DNA from: Immersiella caudata
Lineage: Eukaryota > Ascomycota > Sordariomycetes > Sordariales > Lasiosphaeriaceae
Assembly (NCBI GenBank): GCA_030512335.1
Contig: JAULSU010000003.1
Coordinates: forward strand, 1,860,001 to 1,924,000
DNA length: 64,000 nucleotides
Direction of reading: 5' to 3'
Shown: positions 58,588 to 64,000 of the stretch, piece after piece
Position numbering within the stretch: position 1 is the stretch's first letter
Layout: each line of letters begins with the position of its first letter
Notes under the pieces: model-generated
What the model saw: only the letters and a program-made list of their open reading frames with translations
Told to the model about the DNA's origin: nothing
Databases searched by the model: none
Position numbers and translations under genes: made by a program

Positions 58588-60793
58588 CGAAATTGGGGTT
58601 GGGTCGAAGTTGACAGTTTGTTTTTGACATGTGGCTTGGGGATCACATAGACGGGAGGCACGATATGATACCATTGGAGATACGTCATGACATGGGAATT
58701 TCTACGGCAGAACAACGTAAAATAAAGATTAAAGCGTAGCATTTGTTTTTAGCTGTCATCAACTGAAACTAGCACAGGCATGATAAAATGTTTGTCCTCG
58801 TTAGTCCCGCTGCCGTACAAAATACGCGCGTCAGCGGGGTGGATTGGACTGGTTGTCTAGACCGTTGGGTTTTTCTTCCACATGAACGATAAAATAAGTT
58901 GACCTGTTGCGCATGGAAGGCGCAGAGGTAGGCAAGTCGTGGTGCGTTTGGGGAGGGAAATGTCTTATGCTCGCCCTCGAGTCCCGTCAAGACGATCGAG
59001 ACGATTGCTCGTTGGGCAATCGGAGAGCTCGATGACAAGCCGTGCAAGTGAAAGGAAGAATTGGCTGTTGGTTGTTGCTGGTGCTGCTGAGTGCTGATGG
59101 AGTGAGGTTTGGAAGCAGATGAAGAATCTGCAGCTGTTTTGTAGGTGTTGGGTTTTTTGGAGCAAGTGGTCTGTGCGTATATGGGGCTTACCGGCCCGAC
59201 AACCTCCGCCGGTCCTCCAGGTATTTTGCGAGGAGAGCTTGGGTGCTCGAATTCGACTTCTTCTCTTCTTTACACTTTTTCGCACAATTAAATCAACCGG
59301 CCTGGATGCACTCAACTCCAGGCTGGTCAAAATAGGTGCTAGACGGATATGGGTTTCTCCTCGTTGCACACCTTCTTTGGTCTGGCGTCGCAGCCACAGG
59401 TCTCCGCGACTCGGTGCCGGCCGCCGGGGAGGCTCCCTACATGTGAAGATTCATTGATACATCTGCGTGGGCATTCAGCCGCAGTCTGTCCGGTTCAGTG
59501 ACGGGTGGAGCCGGTAGGTGACTGCCGCATCCTGTGTTTACTTTTGTATCTGCTGCCGACGCCCGAATCCGCTGGCAACTCGGTCGCACAGATCTCACGG
59601 CTCAACGGCCGGTCTGCAAGGGTCTTGGGAAACGGCATGTGTGGGACGCTGGAGCCTCAACTATCTTCGTATCGTCTTCTTCCCAAGGCCGAATTCAGCC
59701 AGGTGCTGACGGCACTCTCGGCGGCGCCGTCTGTTTTTGGGGGCTACATGTAGCGAAGCAAACACGTACCGCGCGCCATGAGGCGCTCCTGGTGTGTCCG
59801 GCCTCTCTGCCCGTTCCTCGCGCTCTTTGTTCGTCGCACCGGATCCGATAGGGCACTGGCATATGACCAGAATCATGGCTGCTCCCATTCTTGGCGACCT
59901 TCTTCCGATTCGGGGACTCCTTGAGCGACCCCAGATGAACCCGTCACTCTAGCTTTCTGGGTTGGGAATGACCTGCAGGCGACGGGCCCATCTTTCAGGC
60001 AAACACGTCGAGTCAAATGAACGCACCGCCTCGTGCCGTACTCCCCTACTTTACCCTTACGAAGGCGGTTGAAGACCAGATGGAGGAATTTTGCCATCCG
60101 CGAGCAGGCTGTCCTCCCAGCGGCTGGCGACGTAGCATATTAGTCACAGGCTCAGGGGCTAAAGATTCATGTTACGCCGTCCCTGCACCCGCTCTCTTTG
60201 AGGGTTCTCCATTCCTGGCTGGCGGAAGAGGTAGCGGCCGGTCCCCTGTATGCCTTCTGGGTGGAATGTATCTCTGCAAAGTTTATCATTCTTCTTCTAG
60301 TGGTTACCCTTCCAGAGGGCAGGTTGACGCGAGAGGTGGGGGCGTCTTGTACACTCATCCTCTTGATGATTAGTGTCTCCCGTGACTGAAGCAGAATGTG
60401 GATCGAGCATCCAGGAGGGCCAAGGGATGGGAATTTCCAAGGCAATTTCCATAGGGCCATGCGGCTCGCGACCTCTTCGCCCGATAGGGGCAAGTTGCAC
60501 GGGTTGCTGCAGTGGATGGGCAAGAAAGGCGTCATGCATATCTCGCCGCAGTTGATGGTGGTTTCACACCCGAGGCTTCACCTCCCGTTCCAAGACCACG
60601 GCCTCCAACCGCCTGACCCTTGGCATCCGTAAGCCTAAGGCTTCAGAGGTGCAATGCGAGACCGATGCTTCGTGTAATAATCCGCTGCCTCGTCTTGTGA
60701 GACGGGGGAGGACATCTTGTGGGTATTCCGAAGCACGCCTCGGCTAGCATTTCGGTGAGAGTGACTGCGAAATCTTGGCTCGGCGTAGACACT

Positions 60794-60800
60794 TATAAAG
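60794..60800 (+). promoter_or_regulatory. Possible TATA box upstream of a small ORF
   Basis: TATAAAG, 141 bp before the ATG at 60935. Consensus match, but the gene it would serve is uncertain. Confidence 0.35.
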
Positions 60801-60934
60801 ATGCTCCTGCGTGTATGTCTGTTGGAGCTGTGCCAAACCCAAACATCTCGACAGCATCATAGCTCCTCTGTCGAAGCGTCCCTCCACCAGACTCTTCCGA
60901 AACAATTATCCCAAAGGTCGATATCCTCTCCACC

Positions 60935-61129
60935 ATGCCAGCCCAACCAATTCAACGCTTCGCAAAGGGCAACAACCAGTCCAAGTTTGGCGCAGTCTCA
61001 GTTACGAGGCGTTCGGACCCAAATGCCTCTGGCGGAAGCAACTCGTCCCCGCCAGATCCTCGTGCGTTTCCTTCCAGACCAAGTCTTGGTGCAAGCCGGA
61101 GATCGATCGATGATAGGCCAAACTTCTGA
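60935..61129 (+). CDS. Candidate small basic protein, 64 aa
   Basis: Start context CCACCATGC. The product begins MPAQPIQRFAKGNNQSKFGA and ends SRRSIDDRPNF. It is rich in Ser, Pro, Arg and Asn, with no signal peptide or known domain, and looks disordered. Support is limited to the start context, a TATA-like element 141 bp upstream and low-complexity composition. Two longer frames overlap it, so it may be chance. Confidence 0.25.
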   Translation: MPAQPIQRFAKGNNQSKFGAVSVTRRSDPNASGGSNSSPPDPRAFPSRPSLGASRRSIDDRPNF

Positions 61130-61829
61130 CCTTTTTTTGCGTCTAGTATACGGAAAGTAAAACGACCCTAGCCTGACGCGAGAACCAAGGCACAATAGAG
61201 GGAATAGATGACGGGATAAAACCACGGAATAATACGGGGATGGGTGGTTGTTTGACTTGCTTTCGGCGTAGAAGAAGTAAACTGTTCTAACATCTTGGGG
61301 GTTCAGTAGACAGGTCAGGAGAAAGCACCGGAGAGTTGGACTGGGCGTGGGGGAGCAATGAGTTTCACTACCCGCGACGCAGATAGTGGCCCTGTGATGA
61401 ACCGGGGAAGGCGTTGTTGAAATGTAAAGAGGCAGACGGAGGATGTTGGGAGGCATGAGCGACTGGTACTCGAGCAGTTAGAAAGAAAAGATGTTGAACT
61501 CATTTCTACTTAGCTGAGAGAAGATCGTTTCCGCCCCGGGCACTGCAACTCGATGGTATAATACATGCACTAGTTAAGTTCATCTTTGTGTCGACGAGTC
61601 ACGGATGCTCAGATGCTCAGTAAATGTTCTCCTCAACCGCAAAACCGTCCCACAGCTGGTGGCGGGCCGGCAGTCTGATGCTGAGCCCCACTTCATTCGC
61701 CTGACCGCCCACCCCGCCAAAGGCACAAAATCTCTTGGGGATTTTCAAAAATTCCTTCCTCCAACAACCAAACGTCCCGACGCAAATAAACCACACCTAT
61801 AGAAGAAATTCTACTGGAAGACGGTCACG

Positions 61830-62649
61830 ATGTCCAAGATTACCGTCGGTATGTTGTGTCCATTCCACACGGCCGTTTCGGACTCGTACTAATTGATTGT
61901 TCAGCCGGTGTGCGTCAGCACGTTGCTGATCTGCTCGAGTACAGCAACGAGACGAAGAAGCGCAACTTTCTCGAGACCGTCGAGCTCCAGATCGGCCTCA
62001 AGAACTATGATCCCCAGCGTGACAAGCGTATGTCGCCTCGACCCTCAATCGATTTCACTGGCAGAGGCTGACAAGTCCTCAGGTTTCTCGGGCACCGTCC
62101 GTCTCCCGACGATCCCCCGCCCCAACATGAGCATCTGCATTCTCGGTGACCAGCACGATATCGACCGTGCTAAGCACGGAGGTGTTGACGCCATGTCGGC
62201 CGACGACTTGAAGAAGCTGAACAAGAACAAGAAGCTCATCAAGAAGCTTGCTCGCAAGTATGATGCCTTCGTCGCTTCCGACACCCTCATCAAGCAGATC
62301 CCCCGTCTGCTCGGTCCTGGTCTCTCCAAGGGTATGCGCTCCCGAGTCTGTCTAGTCTGCAACGATTAAACCTAACTTCTCCCTAGCTGGCAAGTTCCCC
62401 ACCCCGGTCTCCCATGCCGATGACCTCACTGGCAAGATCAACGAGGTCAAGTCTACCATCAAGTTCCAGCTGAAGAAGGTTCTTTGCATGGGTGTCGCTG
62501 TCGGCAACGTTGGCATGACCCAGGAGCAGCTGGTCGCCAACATCATGCTGGCCATCAACTACCTCGTCTCTCTCCTGAAGAAGGGCTGGCAGAACGTTGG
62601 TAGCTTGACCATCAAGGCTACCATGTCTCCCCCCAAGCGCATCTACTAA
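61830..62649 (+). CDS. RPL10A: 60S ribosomal protein uL1 (L10a)
   Basis: A structural protein of the L1 stalk of the large ribosomal subunit, which helps release deacylated tRNA from the E site. Exons are 61830-61848, 61905-62027, 62083-62331 and 62387-62649, encoding 217 aa, the usual eukaryotic length. The joined sequence starts MSKITVAGVRQHVADLLEYS, continues RFSGTVRLPTIPRPNMSICI, LIKQIPRLLGPGLSKAGKFP and KVLCMGVAVGNVGMT, and ends TMSPPKRIY. A 19-nt first exon and a first intron near the start codon are typical of fungal ribosomal protein genes. Confidence 0.97.
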
Positions 62650-62661
62650 AATGGGTCCGTT

Positions 62662-63139
62662 CTACGCCGGTGGCTCGACGTCATCTTGGTTGGACGCCCG
62701 GAGCATGTCATGAAGATACTCGGATGAATTGATGAATTGACGCTCCGCAAGTTCTCCAGTAGTTCTGTTCCATTGACGAAGTGACTGTATTCCCGAAGGC
62801 GCAGATGGGATTGTGCAATTGTTTTGTTGCATCATTTCTGTGCCATCAGGTTCAACATACGACTTGAGGTACCGAGCCAATTCCTCCGGCTTGGTCGAAC
62901 CAACGACGGTGACATTTGACGAGAGTTCGAGACAGGCACACCTTGGCCTCCCATAGATGGGAGTCGGTCATATGCTCGAGGCAGTCATTAGCACCGCAAT
63001 GGCCTACGTAGTAGAGGCTGGATGCTACAATTCCAAAAAGAAATCGTGCAAGGCGCGACTCGATGAACGTAGATCCACCCAAGCGCAGCTCAGCAGAGAT
63101 TTCCAGAGGCTGCAAGGATCTCGCGATCCACATGTGCAT
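62662..63139 (-). CDS. Candidate minus-strand gene of unknown function, about 141 aa
   Basis: Two neighbouring open frames (63139-62942 and 62889-62662) can be joined by a 52-nt GT..AG intron in phase 0, giving a product with CGANDCLEHMTDSHLWEAK before the junction and PEELARYLKSYVEPDGTE after it. No domain is recognised. The stop would lie only 12 nt past the uL1 stop, so 3' UTRs would overlap. More 5' exons could exist up to the TATA-like element at 63500. The donor is plausible but no clear branch site is seen. Confidence 0.25.
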
Positions 63140-63499
63140 TCAATCATGCTCCCTTAGAGGCATTCGGCCAGAATTGCAAGCTAAACTAAAATTTCACATT
63201 TTGAATGGTGAAATGTCGAGACCATCCCACACTACGAACCTCTGGAGTCGTCGTTCGCGGCATAGTTTTTAGGGAAGAGATGGCCCAGCGTTGCTGTGGG
63301 AGGCCGGGAACGGAGGAAAACCCATAGAGCATTGTATTCAGTAAAATACAGCGAGTAACCCTCAGCAAGCCGCCGTAGCGGAGCCGCCCGAGAACCGCGC
63401 GATTCTCGTCCTCTTCACTTGACGGTGTAAAGGGCGGGAGACGCAATTCTTACTGAGGAGAGAAGAGGAAGAGAGGAAGGGGGGGAAGACGAGTTGAAG

Positions 63500-63506
63500 T
63501 TTTATA
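63500..63506 (-). promoter_or_regulatory. Possible TATA box, minus strand
   Basis: TATAAAA on the minus strand, followed downstream on that strand by a strong pyrimidine tract (about 63,484 down to 63,450). This is the layout of a fungal core promoter. It would drive transcription toward the weak candidate gene at 62662-63139. Confidence 0.4.
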
Positions 63507-64000
63507 GCTGAGAATGGGAGTGGGGCGCTAGGACGGTTAGGGCTAGTGTGGGCCTCTGGTGGGGCGCAGGCAGAAAGTGCAGACTCTGCACTGCAGAGGC
63601 TGATGTCGCTCCATTGAGGCTCTGACTCTGGGAGTTCGAGACTTCTGTTACGACCAAGGGTGGCACTGGGCGGCTGCCCTAGTCAAAGATTTGAAGACTG
63701 AGAGAACTCCTGGGCTTCACTTTATTTTTACTGTATTTTTTTTTAGCGAAATTTCTTGTGCACTTTCTCCCCGGTTTGGGCTGAGTTCCTCGCAGCCCCC
63801 AAGCTCCGCAACTCGAGTCAACCTGGAAACCACCGCAGGAAGGCCCTGCCTGCTCAGATGTGAATGGTGGCAATTAAACATTGTATTTCCGGGGCTTGGA
63901 CAACACATGAGGACCAGGAAGCCGCACAACGACACGCCTATGGGCCTATCGCTATTGTCTTTCTTTCTCCTCGTTGCCGAACCACACACTTCAATGGCCC

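Larger units (their letters stand above)
58588..61829. other. Intergenic region, 3.2 kb
   Basis: Between the Zn2Cys6 gene and the uL1 gene. Most of it shows no coding signal on either strand. One small candidate ORF with a TATA-like element lies at 60794-61129 (listed separately). The right end should hold the ribosomal protein promoter. Confidence 0.5.
62650..64000. other. Right-edge region without a firmly supported gene
   Basis: Contains a weak minus-strand candidate (62662-63139) and a TATA-like element on the minus strand (63500-63506). The rest, up to the edge, shows no coding signal. An ATGGCC at 63995 follows a pyrimidine-rich stretch and could be a start codon, but only two codons are visible. 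Confidence 0.4.

Overview
This window is nuclear DNA of a filamentous ascomycete, most likely a Sordariomycete. The evidence is many short introns (about 48-80 nt) with GT..AG ends and CTAAC/CTGAC-type branch sites, GC-rich codon third positions, Zn(II)2Cys6 regulators, a HeLo-domain protein and fungal-only protein families. Species cannot be named from the sequence alone. I see no rRNA, convincing tRNA, CRISPR array or intact transposon.

Layout. 1-691 (-): 5' part of an F-box gene cut by the left edge. 3.9-13 kb: housekeeping block with a ZIP9/ATX2-type zinc transporter (-), histone acetyltransferase HAT1 (+), pyrroline-5-carboxylate reductase (-), CTD-kinase subunit CTK3 (+) and an unrecognised 599-aa protein (-). 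13.6-18.3 kb (-): a secreted type-B carboxylesterase and a HeLo/pseudokinase protein. 20.8-27.1 kb (+): a Zn2Cys6 regulator followed by an ABCG half-transporter. 27.5-39.4 kb (-): a single-pass protein with a Cys-rich outer domain, a large sterol-glucosyltransferase-like protein, a Ybp/Alf4/glomulin-family protein and a SET protein with a signal peptide. 41.7-42.7 kb (+): a secreted isochorismatase-fold hydrolase. 44.2-46.1 kb (-): a C2H2 zinc-finger regulator. 46-53 kb: a 7-kb stretch with no gene I can support. 53.1-58.6 kb (+): an unrecognised conserved fungal protein and a second Zn2Cys6 regulator. 61.8-62.6 kb (+): ribosomal protein uL1 (L10a). Weak candidate small genes lie at 60.9 kb and 62.7-63.1 kb.

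Most genes look like independent transcription units. Groupings worth noting are the Zn2Cys6/ABCG neighbours (20.8-27.1 kb), the divergent pair of the C2H2 gene and the 53.1-kb gene around the 7-kb gap, and the three proteins with signal peptides (esterase, SET protein, isochorismatase). Exon borders were set by hand from splice signals, reading frame and family resemblance. Names rest on motif recognition, since no search could be run.
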